A DNA stretch of 51,369 nt from contig JAIOAV010000023.1 of assembly GCA_019873665.1 (NCBI GenBank), positions 1-51,369 of the forward strand. Direction: 5' to 3'. The notes beneath the pieces were generated by a model, which had not been told where the DNA came from, made no database searches, and saw only the letters and a program-made list of their open reading frames with translations. Numbering within the stretch: the stretch's first letter is position 1; each line of letters starts with the position of its first letter. Shown here one piece after another: positions 1-9,012 of the stretch. This DNA is from Chloroflexota bacterium. GTDB lineage: Bacteria > Chloroflexota > Anaerolineae > JAAYEA01. The position numbers were made by a program, and so were the translations under genes.

Positions 1-30
1 CAGGCGCGCAAACCGGCTCAGTAACACAAC

Positions 31-53
31 GAGGCGGTCACATGGGCCGCCTC
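31..53 (-). terminator. Hairpin downstream of the beta-propeller gene
   Basis: A 7-bp perfect stem (GAGGCGG at 31-37, CCGCCTC at 47-53) with a 9-nt loop lies 58 bases past the stop of the minus-strand gene ending at 112. On the minus strand it is followed by a moderately T-rich stretch (GTTGTGTT). This fits a weak intrinsic terminator, but there is no strong T tract. Confidence 0.35.
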
Positions 54-111
54 TGGAGCGTCCGGAGAGAGGTTCGAGCAGCGAATTGTGGCGGTAGTGC
101 AAACACACCTC

Positions 112-1287
112 TTAAAGACGGGAATTTACGATTTCAGATACGTCCATCAAGTACATTTGTCGCACGCCTTCGTGAATCGAGTCAAAGCATACGCATGTGC
201 CGTCTCGGTTCCAGCGCGGATGCAGGTCGCAACGGATCTCGCCGGTGATCTCCGGCGCGGAGTAGAAGCGGCCCACGTTAATGCGTGTGTTGGTGGCTGG
301 ATGATAAAGCAAGATGGTGCGCTTGGATTCGACGCGATCGGGATAGGTGTCCGTCAGGATCCAATGCCGGTCCGGGCTATAGGAGCAGTGGCCGTCTTGG
401 TCCAGCACATCGCCGCCCACGATCTCCACATGGTTGCTCCGATCGGCGTAGAGGTGATAGTGGTTCTCACCGTTGTGGCGCGACCAGGCAAGGATATGGT
501 CGTCGTCGCGCCAGTCAAAATGCGATACCATCCCCTCGCGCGCCAAGAGGAGCAGATCGCTGCCATCGGGGTTGGCGGTGAACATGCGCGTGTGGCGGTG
601 CGGCTGCCCTGGCTTGGCCCAGCGATGCAAAAAGAGAAAGCGCGTGCCGGATGGATTGAACTGCAGGTGGTTGAACCAGTGGCTGCAGCCATCCATGCTC
701 GCCTCATGCTCTGTCGCCACCGCCTGGGCGATGCTGACGATCAGGCGTGATTGCCCGGTCTGCAGGTCCATGTGATAGATGCCATCCGCCGCCGGCGCGA
801 GATCATCTGCCCACTGATCCGGCACGCCAACATAGCCGTAGCCTGGGCGATGCCGGTGCACGCGGCTAAAGTTGAGCGACACCGCCTGCGTGCCTCGGCT
901 GTCCACAGCATAGATCGGGCGGGGCAGGTGTCGCTGCTCGCCTGTTTGCACGTCGAGGATGGTGCAGCCAAAACCGGCCTCGCCCCGTCGGTTGAAGATG
1001 ACGAATCGGTCAGGCGCGGAGCCGAGCCATTGCAGCATCGTCCCCTGTTGCCAGTACCACGCCACCGTCTCGGCCACCGGGCGCCAGCGATTTCCCTGGC
1101 ATGTGTCCACCATGCCCAGTACGGCGATATCCTCTGGCGTCGGCGGGCGATTCATGAAGGCCACGCGCATGACCAGCACATAACGCCCTGTGGCATCCCA
1201 TGGACATTTGTCATAATATCCATAAAAGTGATAGAAAGGGCCTTCTGTCAGGCGAGTTACTGGACAGATATGTTCCGCGGTGGGCAC
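112..1287 (-). CDS. WD40/TolB-like beta-propeller protein (oligogalacturonate-lyase-like fold)
   Basis: This 391-residue protein has no signal peptide. It shows repeated blade-like segments such as FNPSGTRFLFLHRW, ANPDGSDLLLL, YSPDRHWILTDTYPD and HPRWNRDGTCVCFDS, which match the PD40/TolB beta-propeller pattern and the oligogalacturonate lyase family in general. The reaction is unknown. The start is GTG at 1287, with GGAG seven bases upstream. It lies 47 bases after the URO-D-like gene on the same strand and is probably cotranscribed with it. The His-rich central segment (HWFNHLQF) could bind metal, as His/Gln clusters do in oligogalacturonate lyases, but that is inference. The function call is weak; the fold call is fairly safe. 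Confidence 0.7.
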   Translation of the reverse strand: MPTAEHICPVTRLTEGPFYHFYGYYDKCPWDATGRYVLVMRVAFMNRPPTPEDIAVLGMVDTCQGNRWRPVAETVAWYWQQGTMLQWLGSAPDRFVIFNRRGEAGFGCTILDVQTGEQRHLPRPIYAVDSRGTQAVSLNFSRVHRHRPGYGYVGVPDQWADDLAPAADGIYHMDLQTGQSRLIVSIAQAVATEHEASMDGCSHWFNHLQFNPSGTRFLFLHRWAKPGQPHRHTRMFTANPDGSDLLLLAREGMVSHFDWRDDDHILAWSRHNGENHYHLYADRSNHVEIVGGDVLDQDGHCSYSPDRHWILTDTYPDRVESKRTILLYHPATNTRINVGRFYSAPEITGEIRCDLHPRWNRDGTCVCFDSIHEGVRQMYLMDVSEIVNSRL

Positions 1288-1334
1288 CGTTCATCTCCAA
1301 TCCGGGCAGGCTCGATCTCGGCTGGGGGTCTTGC

Positions 1335-2387
1335 CTACCAGCAATGCACTTGGCCGCGCAAATCGCGGCCGCGTGCCAGCGCTGCCTCAACCGCTTCCCG
1401 TTTGAGGTCGAGCAACTTGATCCCCTTGTCAATGGTGTGCTGAAAGATCGTTTCCATGTCATTGTATTCCGGCTGCGACAGGTTGATGGCATAGAGATGG
1501 TCCATTTGCGTCATGCGAGGGATATAGTGGTCGCCCTTGCCGCAGAAATGGATGGCGCCGCCGCCGAACTCCCGCAAGAGGCGCTGGTCGAACGGATAGG
1601 CGAACGCCTCGTACATGTCGGGGGACAGGTTCATCGCCGAGTCATCGCGGATCATGATGTTCCCCTTGTGATAGAGGCCCCAGTGCGCGTTGCCCCCAGG
1701 ACGGAAAGGGACGATCTCCAGCCATTTGCGCATGAACGCGATGTACGTCTCGGTCGCCAGCTCCAGGAGGTCCCGCACGAGCTCCGGCTGGTCATACAGC
1801 GCGTAGAACATCGTGCTCCCCCAGACGACTTCACAGATATCTAGCGGGCCCTGCAGGTCAGGATGGTAGATAAAGACGTACTTGTCGATGTTGGGATATT
1901 GCGCCGCGATTTCCCTGTAGTACGCGCCCATCTCCAGCACCTGCGCGCCAAAGCCGGCGCGCAAGTTGGGCACGCCCGCCGCGATCAGCTTCTTGATGGC
2001 ATCTATGTCGTTCAGCGGGCAGGAGGTGGGAAGCGTGTCGAACTCCTCATCCATGATAAAGGGCTGCACGCCAAAGAGCAGGGGCACGATACTCGACCCA
2101 TAGTTACAGCGGACGTTGAGGATGTGTCCCGCACCCTCCGCGAGCAGGCGCGAACACGCCCCATACTGCTGTAACGCCATCTGATCATAGTTCTGCAACG
2201 CAGCGTTGATGCTCACGCGGGGCCATTCCACCCGCGGTGGCGAGTTGGCAGCGCGGCGTGGCGAAAAAAACCCACTGGAGAGGCGATTGTCGGTGAAATC
2301 CCTCCATTCCTGTAGCAGTCGCTCCTCTATCTGCGGTTGTATGCGGATCTCTAGGTCGTCCAAACACCTTTTCAGTGTCTCGTTCAC
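1335..2387 (-). CDS. Uroporphyrinogen decarboxylase (URO-D) superfamily protein
   Basis: This protein of about 350 residues has the URO-D superfamily layout: a TIM barrel, a central stretch resembling the substrate-binding strand (YHPDLQGPLDICEVVWG) and a C-terminal IHFCGKGDHYIPRM segment in which H-x-C-G-x-G recalls cobamide-dependent methyltransferases of the family. It is unlikely to be housekeeping HemE, because the usual N-terminal HemE Arg motif is not seen. The frame opens with GTG at 2402, but AAAGGA at 2394-2399 sits 6 bases before a second in-frame GTG at 2387 (VNETLKRC), which is the better start. A consensus promoter lies upstream, and the beta-propeller gene follows. Substrate unknown; a methyltransferase-like or sugar-related role is possible. 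Confidence 0.75.
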   Translation of the reverse strand: MNETLKRCLDDLEIRIQPQIEERLLQEWRDFTDNRLSSGFFSPRRAANSPPRVEWPRVSINAALQNYDQMALQQYGACSRLLAEGAGHILNVRCNYGSSIVPLLFGVQPFIMDEEFDTLPTSCPLNDIDAIKKLIAAGVPNLRAGFGAQVLEMGAYYREIAAQYPNIDKYVFIYHPDLQGPLDICEVVWGSTMFYALYDQPELVRDLLELATETYIAFMRKWLEIVPFRPGGNAHWGLYHKGNIMIRDDSAMNLSPDMYEAFAYPFDQRLLREFGGGAIHFCGKGDHYIPRMTQMDHLYAINLSQPEYNDMETIFQHTIDKGIKLLDLKREAVEAALARGRDLRGQVHCW

Positions 2388-2442
2388 AGCCAATCCTTTC
2401 ACGGGCAGCGATTCACCGTCGTTCCAGAAACATTATCGCGGC

Positions 2443-2471
2443 ATTATACCGCCGCTTGGAAGCCAGGTCAA
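2443..2471 (-). promoter_or_regulatory. Sigma-70-type promoter for the URO-D/propeller pair
   Basis: On the minus strand, TTGACC (2471-2466), a 17-base spacer and TATAAT (2448-2443) lie just upstream of the URO-D-like gene. This matches the -35/-10 consensus closely. Confidence 0.65.
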
Positions 2472-2505
2472 GGACAACACAAGGCGGCGAAGAGCCGGGC
2501 TTCTT

Positions 2506-2533
2506 TTGGTACTTGGCAAGAACGCGCTAGAAT
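2506..2533 (+). promoter_or_regulatory. Probable promoter for the small anchored protein
   Basis: TTGGTA (2506-2511), a 16-base spacer and TAGAAT (2528-2533) precede the GTG start at 2613 by about 80 bases. The match to the sigma-70 consensus is moderate. Confidence 0.4.
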
Positions 2534-2612
2534 ATTGCCTGAATTGCCTGAGAAGCGGGGCTGCGGCGGGGCGGCACAGCACTGCCTCTCCGACTGAGCG
2601 CACAGGTGGACC

Positions 2613-3119
2613 GTGAAAGAGACAGAATTGCTGGAACCCTCAAACCAGGATGAGCGGCTGGCGCAACGCTTGCTGGAGCTACGGCAGTCTGTCGGCAGCG
2701 CTCTCGCCGAGCACTGGCGCGGTTTTTCCAGCCTGCGGCGAGCCTTTTCGCTGGCGCTCTGGCCGCCACGCTGGGGCATTCGGCTCGTGGGCGAACATCC
2801 CCGCGCCGACTATACCATCGTGCCGCGTGGCGGGGATGAGGCCGAGTTGGAGGCGGGCCTCGCCAAGACGGTGCACTTTGTGTTCCGCTTTCGGCGCCGT
2901 GACCTTGATCGCCTGCTCGATGACTGGCGGCGCGGGCCCCAGCAGGCGATTTCCCAGCCATGGCGGGTGGCGCGTCTCATCCTGACCCATGTGCGCGCCC
3001 TGCGCTGGCGCACGCCCAGCGGGGTGCTGACCGATCCGCGCCCTATCGCCCTTGGCACCCTCGTGCTGATCGCCGTGTTGGTGTGGCGTTTCTGGCCGCG
3101 TCCAAGGAGAGGTCACTAG
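2613..3119 (+). CDS. Hypothetical protein with a C-terminal membrane anchor
   Basis: I do not recognise this 168-residue protein. It starts at GTG 2613 with AGGTGGA two bases upstream. The body is rich in Arg and Leu (LRRAFSLALWPPRWGIRL; HFVFRFRRRDLDRLLDDW) and the C-terminus has one hydrophobic helix (LGTLVLIAVLVW) followed by a basic tail RFWPRPRRGH. This is a tail-anchored or single-pass topology with the N-terminus in the cytoplasm. It stands alone on the plus strand between minus-strand genes and has its own promoter-like sequence. A frame on the other strand (2679-3116) is open too, but lacks a good start and reads as a low-complexity shadow. Confidence 0.5.
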   Translation: MKETELLEPSNQDERLAQRLLELRQSVGSALAEHWRGFSSLRRAFSLALWPPRWGIRLVGEHPRADYTIVPRGGDEAELEAGLAKTVHFVFRFRRRDLDRLLDDWRRGPQQAISQPWRVARLILTHVRALRWRTPSGVLTDPRPIALGTLVLIAVLVWRFWPRPRRGH

Positions 3120-3146
3120 GCGAGTGATGGGCTCAACACGACACGC

Positions 3147-4175
3147 CTAGATCAAGCCATAGTCAGCGCAAAGCCGCCGCATGATCGGCGCGATGCGCGC
3201 GTGCAGCGCCGGATTGGCGTATGCCAGCCACGAGACGTTGTCATCCACCGTCAGTGGTGCCGCCAACGGCTCATCGTCCAATCCTGTAACGATGACGCCT
3301 GCCTCGCGGGCGACCAGCTCGCTGGCGAGGTCGTACGGGTGTACGGCAAGGCCCGGCGGTGGCCCGGGCAGGTGCGATGCGTGCATCAGATGCGCGCGGA
3401 TGTCGCCGTTGAAGCGGTCGTGGCCCATCATCAGCTCGTAAAGCTGGCCGCCGGTGCTGATGTACTGGTCATTGAACACGCGTACTCGGTCCACATCCAG
3501 CGCGCCCATCTCTGCTACCAGCCGATCCTGCATTTCCGCGATGATGGCCCGTCGCCCTGGAAAGAACTCGCTCAACATGGCAAAGCCGTGGTCAAGATCG
3601 CTTGCGCCACTCGGCCGTGGCGTGAACGGCTGCTCTTCGCCGGTGAGCAGGTTGCGGCGGATGCCGTGCGTCCCCTGCCCGCGGATCGCCCAAATCGTGT
3701 CCGCCAGGTATTGCTTGGTCGTGGGCAGCTCGCTTTGCGCCGCCACAACAATGTCGCGCAGGCTCGTCCCCGCGCCGCGGTTGGGTGCGACCCCGGCCAG
3801 CGACCAGGCGCTCCGTTTGTCGTACATCAGGCCCCGCGTGCCGTCAATCGGGTCCATGATAACACGCAGTGCTGCATCCTCCGGCGCGGTGCCGTGCGGC
3901 AGGACGACCGATCCCTCCTCGTCTCCTTCGCCGATTCCCTCGGCAATAAGGATCAGCGGGCACTCGGCGCTCCATCGCTCGCAGTAGTCAATGAGCAGCC
4001 GCTCCACCTGCAAGTCAATGCGATAGATAGTATCACCGCCGCGCTGGGTGGCGACAGCGGCCAGCGTCTCGGCCTGCTGGGTACGTAACGCTGCGATCAG
4101 GGTATCACGGATCGCCGCTTGCAGCTCTAGCAGGCGGTCGCGGACGCGTGCGGGCGACCAGGGTAGAGCGGTCAT
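3147..4175 (-). CDS. Inositol monophosphatase family protein
   Basis: A 342-residue metal-dependent sugar or inositol phosphatase of the FIG/IMPase superfamily. The signature is clear: IMDPIDGTRGLMYDKRSAW (D-P-I-D-G-T binds the metals), an upstream acidic segment LILIAEGIGEGDEEG where the catalytic Glu is expected, and the C-terminal VHPYDLASELVAREAGVIVTG, in which H replaces the usual W of W-D-x-A. It is longer than a typical IMPase (about 260 residues), with an insertion between the two signature regions. The start overlaps the stop of the GH1 gene by 4 bases (ATGA), so the two are translationally coupled. It may dephosphorylate a sugar phosphate produced in the same pathway; the substrate is unknown. 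Confidence 0.85.
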   Translation of the reverse strand: MTALPWSPARVRDRLLELQAAIRDTLIAALRTQQAETLAAVATQRGGDTIYRIDLQVERLLIDYCERWSAECPLILIAEGIGEGDEEGSVVLPHGTAPEDAALRVIMDPIDGTRGLMYDKRSAWSLAGVAPNRGAGTSLRDIVVAAQSELPTTKQYLADTIWAIRGQGTHGIRRNLLTGEEQPFTPRPSGASDLDHGFAMLSEFFPGRRAIIAEMQDRLVAEMGALDVDRVRVFNDQYISTGGQLYELMMGHDRFNGDIRAHLMHASHLPGPPPGLAVHPYDLASELVAREAGVIVTGLDDEPLAAPLTVDDNVSWLAYANPALHARIAPIMRRLCADYGLI

Positions 4176-5548
4176 GATACGCCTGTGCCTTTCCCATTCT
4201 CTTTGGCTAGAGGGCCATTCTCGGCGATGACATCGTGATACCAGCGGGCGCTATCCTTCGGGATGCGCTCGCAAGTCTCATAGTCCACATAGACGATGCC
4301 GAACCGCTTGGAGTAGCCATAGGCCCATTCAAAGTTATCCATCAACGACCAGACGAAATAGCCGCGCAGCTTGACACCGGCCTGGATCGCTTCATGCGCC
4401 TTGATGAAGTGATCGTGTAGATAGTCAATTCGCTCCTGATCGCGCACCCGCCGCCCCGGCTCCAACACATCCTTGAACGCCGCACCGTTCTCGGTGATAT
4501 ACAGCGCCGCCGGATCATAGTCGCGCTGCAGGCGCGTCAGCAGATCATACAGCCCCTGGGGAAAGATCTCCCAATCCATGTCCGTGTACCTGGATTCTTG
4601 CACCCGCACGCTGCGATACCCCGCGCGCTGCGATGGGTCAGCGTGGACCACCTGTCGGCTATAGTAATTGACGCCGAGGAAATCAATGGGCGCGGCCATC
4701 GCCGCGAGGTCGTCGGGCGACCACTCTTCCATCTCGTCGGCAAAGCGCTCCTGTAACTCTTCGGGGTAATGGCCCCGGAAAATCGGATCGAGGAACCAGC
4801 GGTTGCTAAAGGCATCGGCTTTCTGCGCCGCTACTGCGTCTTCCGGGCTCTCGGTCGCGGGATAGGCGGGGGAAAAGTTGAGCGTGATGCCAAGCTGGGT
4901 GGCGTCATCGAGGATGTCGCGTAACGCGCGGACAGTCTCGCCATGCGAGAGCAGAAGATGATGCGCTGCCAGTACGGCCTGTCGGGAGTCAGCAATCCCT
5001 GGCGCATGCACGCCGGTCATATAACCCAGTACAGCGGTAACCCACGGCTCGTTGTGCGTGATCCAGTGTCGCACGCGGTCACCCAGCGCGTCGGCCACGA
5101 TCGCCGCATAGTCGCGAAAGTAGTAGGCAACATCGCGGTTCGCCCAGCCGCCCATGTCCTGCAACGCCTGCGGCAGGTCCCAGTGGTAGAGCGTGACAAA
5201 GGGGATGATCTCTGCATCCATGAGACGGTCCACGAGCCGGTCGTAGAACTCGATCCCGGCCTTGTTGACCTTGCCCTTGCCTTGCGGCAGGATGCGCGGC
5301 CAGGAGATGGAAAAGCGGTATACCTGGAGGCCGAGTTTTGCCATCAGCGCCACATCTTCCGCGACGCGGTGATAGTGGTCACATGCCACATCGCCGGTAT
5401 CGCCACCCCAGATCTTGCCCGGCGTGTGGGAGAAGCGATCCCAGATGGACTCGCCCTTGCCTGCCTCATCGTAAGCGCCTTCGATCTGGTACGAAGCGGT
5501 CGCCGCGCCCCAGAGAAAGCCCTCAGGAAACAACAGACGCTCTGGCAT
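4172..5548 (-). CDS. bglA: GH1 beta-glucosidase
   Basis: A 458-residue family 1 glycoside hydrolase that cleaves terminal beta-D-glucosyl or galactosyl residues, probably in the cytoplasm because no signal peptide is present. The N-terminal LFPEGFLWGAATASYQIEG signature is complete. The acid/base Glu is in THNEPW (about E167) and the nucleophile is in LYITENGAAF (about E353). The C-terminal WSLMDNFEWAYGYSKRFG motif for the glycone pocket is also intact. Length is typical. AAGGAGG lies 5 bases before the ATG. It is coupled to the downstream IMPase-like gene and follows the GT9-like gene by 98 bases. Confidence 0.95.
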   Translation of the reverse strand: MPERLLFPEGFLWGAATASYQIEGAYDEAGKGESIWDRFSHTPGKIWGGDTGDVACDHYHRVAEDVALMAKLGLQVYRFSISWPRILPQGKGKVNKAGIEFYDRLVDRLMDAEIIPFVTLYHWDLPQALQDMGGWANRDVAYYFRDYAAIVADALGDRVRHWITHNEPWVTAVLGYMTGVHAPGIADSRQAVLAAHHLLLSHGETVRALRDILDDATQLGITLNFSPAYPATESPEDAVAAQKADAFSNRWFLDPIFRGHYPEELQERFADEMEEWSPDDLAAMAAPIDFLGVNYYSRQVVHADPSQRAGYRSVRVQESRYTDMDWEIFPQGLYDLLTRLQRDYDPAALYITENGAAFKDVLEPGRRVRDQERIDYLHDHFIKAHEAIQAGVKLRGYFVWSLMDNFEWAYGYSKRFGIVYVDYETCERIPKDSARWYHDVIAENGPLAKENGKGTGVS

Positions 5549-5646
5549 GTGTTCCTCCTTGACGTGTCCGATCGGCTGCCATTATCGCGTGAAAGCTGCG
5601 GGACGCCAAATCCGGGTTGGGATGCGCCCACGAAGGTGTCTCTCGC

Positions 5647-7185
5647 CTATCTGCGCAGCCAGCGATAGGCTGCCATTGTTGCGGCCAGCAGCGCTTCCCG
5701 CTCCGCCGGGGGAAACGGTGGATCGCTCCCCGCGGTGATGACCTCGACATGCCCCGGGCTATACGGTTTCCAGCGCTTGGCGATGAGTGGGTACTGCCGA
5801 TCCACAAAGATATCAATGGTCGGCACGCCCAGCGCGGCGGCGATGTGTTGCCCCGCCGAGTCATAGCCCAGATAGAGGTCGCTGGCGCCGATGAGACCGG
5901 CGAACGCGCCCAGGCTGCCCTGCCACGCCACCACGTCGGAGAGGGGCGATGGTGGGGCGTCGACGTCAGGCGCGATCTCGCTGACGGTGTGGCCGCGCGT
6001 GCGCAGCATCGCCAGCAGCCGCTCAGCGTGCGCCACCTCTTCTGCCCCCACCCCCTTCGCCAGCAAGAGGCGGCTCCCCGTAGTGAGCAGGCGCGCCATC
6101 AACTCGGCCTCGAAGGCATCATCCACGCGCTTGCGCTCGTTGCCGCCGACACCGAAATTGAGCAGGACGAGATGCGGGCGCGCCCTATCGCGCAACGCCG
6201 TGGCCATCTTGCGCCCATACGCCACATCCGCCGGGGCAAGCGCCAGGTATGGCGCGGCGGGAGGCTCCGCGCCGAATGCCTCTGCCAGCCACGCTGCGGC
6301 CAGCTCGCTGATCGCCTCCAGGCCCTCCAGGCGATAGCCGCGGCTGGGGAAAAAGTAGTAGCGCATATCATCCGCGATCAACGGAAAGATGCCGAGCTGC
6401 GTCAGGCGCGAATCCGGGTCCATGACGACGTACTGGCCTGCGGCCAGCCCTGCTGTCTCGACATCCACCATCGCCAGCACATCCAGCCAGGCGGTGAGTC
6501 GCTGGATCAAGTCGCCGCCGCGATCGTAAGCGATCGTTTGCACACGCACGCGCGCATCCCCTGCGTAGAGGGCGCGCGTCGCTGGCGGCGCCAGCAGGAT
6601 GATCTCAGCGCGCGGGAACACCCCTTTCGCCTTGGCCATGAGGACGCTCGTCACAGCGACATCCGCGCCGATCGTCACCCGCGATGGGATTAGGACCTTG
6701 CGCACCGCTTGCCGCGCCCCGAGTGGTAGGGGAGCGGGATGCTGCAGCCGCTGCTTGCGCTGCAGCAGCTCGTCAGGGCCATACAGGCCGAAACGGCGGA
6801 GTGCGTCGTCGAGCGCGGCCCCGGCGGGAAGCCGCCGCGCAAAGGTAACTACCTGCACAAAGAGGCGATCATAGAGGGCGCAGTAGCGTGGATCGAACGA
6901 ATCGCTGAGGCGCTCCACGAGGAAGGAAAAGAGGCCACGCCATCCCGGCTCTGCCAGCGCCGCGTCGGGCAGTATGGCGATCTCGCACAGCAGCGTGATC
7001 GCCTCTGCCAGGTAGCCATCACAGGTGTGATAGTAGGCGACAAAGTTGTCGGCGGCCTGACGCGCCCAGCGGTGCAGCCTCGTCGCATCCAGTTGCCCTG
7101 CGTCGCGCGCGCGGCGAAAGTCGGCCAACGTCATCGCGGCTCTCTGCGCGATACGGGCTGCGGGCTGAAGAGGCGGGATGGACAC
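5647..7185 (-). CDS. GT9-like (ADP-heptose:LPS heptosyltransferase-type) glycosyltransferase
   Basis: This protein of about 512 residues has a C-terminal GT-B fold half typical of family 9: VLLNFGVGGNERKRV (the strand-loop that normally reads P-G-S), then a helix and ASDLYLGYDSAGQHIAAALGVP, which matches the nucleotide-sugar site T-G-x-H-x-A-A-A-x-G-x-P with D-S-A-G-Q-H. The first 140 or so residues are an all-helical extension not seen in short GT9 enzymes. Since LPS is unlikely in this lineage, the acceptor is probably another glycan or a glycolipid. Starts at 7185 (GTG) or 7134 (ATG, MTLADFRRA) are both possible; neither has a strong ribosome binding site. It lies 18 bases after the reductase gene. 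Confidence 0.7.
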   Translation of the reverse strand: MSIPPLQPAARIAQRAAMTLADFRRARDAGQLDATRLHRWARQAADNFVAYYHTCDGYLAEAITLLCEIAILPDAALAEPGWRGLFSFLVERLSDSFDPRYCALYDRLFVQVVTFARRLPAGAALDDALRRFGLYGPDELLQRKQRLQHPAPLPLGARQAVRKVLIPSRVTIGADVAVTSVLMAKAKGVFPRAEIILLAPPATRALYAGDARVRVQTIAYDRGGDLIQRLTAWLDVLAMVDVETAGLAAGQYVVMDPDSRLTQLGIFPLIADDMRYYFFPSRGYRLEGLEAISELAAAWLAEAFGAEPPAAPYLALAPADVAYGRKMATALRDRARPHLVLLNFGVGGNERKRVDDAFEAELMARLLTTGSRLLLAKGVGAEEVAHAERLLAMLRTRGHTVSEIAPDVDAPPSPLSDVVAWQGSLGAFAGLIGASDLYLGYDSAGQHIAAALGVPTIDIFVDRQYPLIAKRWKPYSPGHVEVITAGSDPPFPPAEREALLAATMAAYRWLRR

Positions 7186-7203
7186 GGTGCGATCGCTCCC
7201 ATG

Positions 7204-8118
7204 CTAGAACCAGGCCGCAAACCGCGTTGGATAGCCCGCCGCTTCGCGGGCCCGCATGTCGCGGAGTCCCTCCGCCACCGGTGAGATGCGCGCGTGCAGG
7301 AGACGCTGCATCTTGCCCGTGTCGAGAATCGCACGGTCGGGCGAGATAGCGGCGAGCGCGGGGAGGTCATGCACCGACGCGTGCGCCACCAGCGCATCGG
7401 GCAGGCCAAAGACGCGGGCCAACTCCAGGCCGAAGGAGTGCCGCGTGACCACGTCCGGCCCCACGACATGCAGGATGCCGTTCAGCGGCGCGGGCCGCGT
7501 CGCCAGCTCGTAGAGCGCGGCCACCAGGTCGGGGATATAGGTCATCTGTCGCCATTGGTCGGCAAAGAGGGAGGCGCGCTGCCCAGCGCGGAGTTGGGAG
7601 AGCACCCATTCGGCAAAGCTGGTGCTGTACTGGCTGCTCCATCCGTACAGCACCGAGATGCGCACGATGGCATAGTCGCGGCTGACGCACGCCACGATCG
7701 CCTCTGCGGCGGCCTTGCTGCGCCCATAGACCGACATCGGGTTCGGCGCGCTGTCCTCATCGCGCGCCGCCTCGCTATCGCCGAAAACGACGTCGGTGGA
7801 AAGAAAGACAAAGCGCGCTCCGACGCGCTCGGCTGCCTCCACCAGGTACTTTGTGCCACCCACGTTGACACGATGGGTCATCTCCGGGTCTTGCTCGCAC
7901 GCCAGTGGCTTGGTCATGCCTGCTGTGTGGATGATCACCTCTGGCTGCAGATGCGCGACAGCCGCTTCAACGGCGGCGGGGTCGGTGATGTCCAGCGGCA
8001 GTGCGTTGGGATGTCGGGTCGCGTGCGTGGCATAGGTGGGATACAACTCGTGTCCAGGGTTTAGCAGGCAAAGGTTCGCGCCGAGCATGCCGCTGCCGCC
8101 GGTGAGGAGGATGCGCAC
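7204..8118 (-). CDS. RmlD-like NAD(P)-dependent sugar reductase/epimerase
   Basis: An extended short-chain dehydrogenase of about 304 residues resembling dTDP-4-dehydrorhamnose reductase. The N-terminus has the Rossmann motif LLTGGSGMLGANL, followed by THTAGMTKPLACEQDPE-like contacts (as in the N-x-A-A-x-T-x-V-D-x-A-E region of RmlD), FLSTDVVFGD and the catalytic YGRSKAAAE (Y-x-x-x-K). The longer frame opens at TTG 8139, but AAAGGAGG sits right before GTG at 8118 (VRILLTGG), which is clearly the start. It is 11 bases after the acetoacetate-decarboxylase-like gene. It may prepare a deoxysugar donor for the following glycosyltransferase; this is inference from position. Confidence 0.8.
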   Translation of the reverse strand: MRILLTGGSGMLGANLCLLNPGHELYPTYATHATRHPNALPLDITDPAAVEAAVAHLQPEVIIHTAGMTKPLACEQDPEMTHRVNVGGTKYLVEAAERVGARFVFLSTDVVFGDSEAARDEDSAPNPMSVYGRSKAAAEAIVACVSRDYAIVRISVLYGWSSQYSTSFAEWVLSQLRAGQRASLFADQWRQMTYIPDLVAALYELATRPAPLNGILHVVGPDVVTRHSFGLELARVFGLPDALVAHASVHDLPALAAISPDRAILDTGKMQRLLHARISPVAEGLRDMRAREAAGYPTRFAAWF

Positions 8119-8129
8119 GTTGACCTCCT

Positions 8130-8948
8130 TTACACCCAACGGTGCAGCACCTGGCCGCCGGGGAAGGTATAGCCGGAAGTATAATGATACGCGCCGATGA
8201 TCTCGCGCGGGGCGAGCGGCATGTGCTCCTCGATCTCGGATGGGAAGAAGCGGAGCGACCCCTCGCCCGCCCAGATATCATCGCCGTAGCGCACATTCTC
8301 CGTGCCAAGGCTCACCAGCTCCAGCACCGATGGCGGCGCGCCGCGCACAATGCTGGGAAAGTGGCGGATGTGAAAGAGAGGCGCGCCCATCGGGTAGGGA
8401 AGTTCGGCGCGGGTGATGCGCCGCACGATGCGCAGCGTCCCTTCGATTAGCCGTTCCCCATGCGCCGCGACGATCCCCTTCAACCGCACGCCGGGCCCCA
8501 GGGCTGGCATGATCGGGTTGCACGGGTGATACTGGGTGATCTGTATCTGCCCGAGCTTTTTGGGAAAGCCCATGAACCAGCCGCGTGCCATGGTAAAGTC
8601 GTTATCCACCCAGATGTGCACGCACATCTGCCCCGGCTGGCCCTGATATGAGCAGCCGATCCAGATGGCCGCCTCATGATACTGGGTGCGCTCCGGGCAG
8701 ACAAACGCCATATCCGGCTGGTTGTCCCAGAGTGACCACCACCGACTGAAGGCCACATAGGCGCGATCCGGCTCTGGCCCCGGCGCCAGCGGCTCCGGCA
8801 GATAAGCGGCAATAGCGTCCGGGTCGGCCCAGTAGGCGATGTTGACATATTCCGTGCCATAGTGCCAGGGCAGGTCGCCGACGATAGAGGAGATGCCGCG
8901 TGGTGTCAGTGGATAGCTGTACCCCTTTAGGTCCGTGATCTTGGTCAT
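8130..8948 (-). CDS. Acetoacetate decarboxylase (ADC) family protein
   Basis: A 272-residue member of the ADC superfamily. The stretch RGWFMGFPKKLGQIQIT contains the G-F-P-K-K region that carries the Schiff-base lysine in acetoacetate decarboxylase, and PYPMGAPLFHIRHFP is typical of the family's second half. Relatives act on other keto acids (decarboxylation, aldol or dehydratase chemistry), so the true substrate is open. The start is ATG 8948 (MTKITDLKG): GAGGAG lies 6 bases before it and falls inside the longer possible frame from 8969. Placement between an aminotransferase and a sugar reductase suggests a biosynthetic side path rather than solvent formation. Confidence 0.75.
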   Translation of the reverse strand: MTKITDLKGYSYPLTPRGISSIVGDLPWHYGTEYVNIAYWADPDAIAAYLPEPLAPGPEPDRAYVAFSRWWSLWDNQPDMAFVCPERTQYHEAAIWIGCSYQGQPGQMCVHIWVDNDFTMARGWFMGFPKKLGQIQITQYHPCNPIMPALGPGVRLKGIVAAHGERLIEGTLRIVRRITRAELPYPMGAPLFHIRHFPSIVRGAPPSVLELVSLGTENVRYGDDIWAGEGSLRFFPSEIEEHMPLAPREIIGAYHYTSGYTFPGGQVLHRWV

Positions 8949-9012
8949 CGCGCTCTCCTCATAACGCATGGCTCGCTAAGCTGTGCATCTATCTGCGGCT
9001 CAACTCCGACTC

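Noticed and set aside
88-750. Open frame on the plus strand inside the beta-propeller gene
   Set aside because: It lies wholly in the antisense of a gene with clear propeller repeats, and has no ribosome binding site or recognisable motif.
1335-2387. HemE, uroporphyrinogen decarboxylase proper
   Set aside because: The N-terminal HemE Arg motif is absent, and the C-terminal H-F-C-G-K-G region is closer to methyltransferase-like family members.
5617-6693. Long plus-strand frame of 358 codons
   Set aside because: Antisense to the GT9-like gene; composition is rich in Arg, His and Gln as expected for GC-rich shadows.
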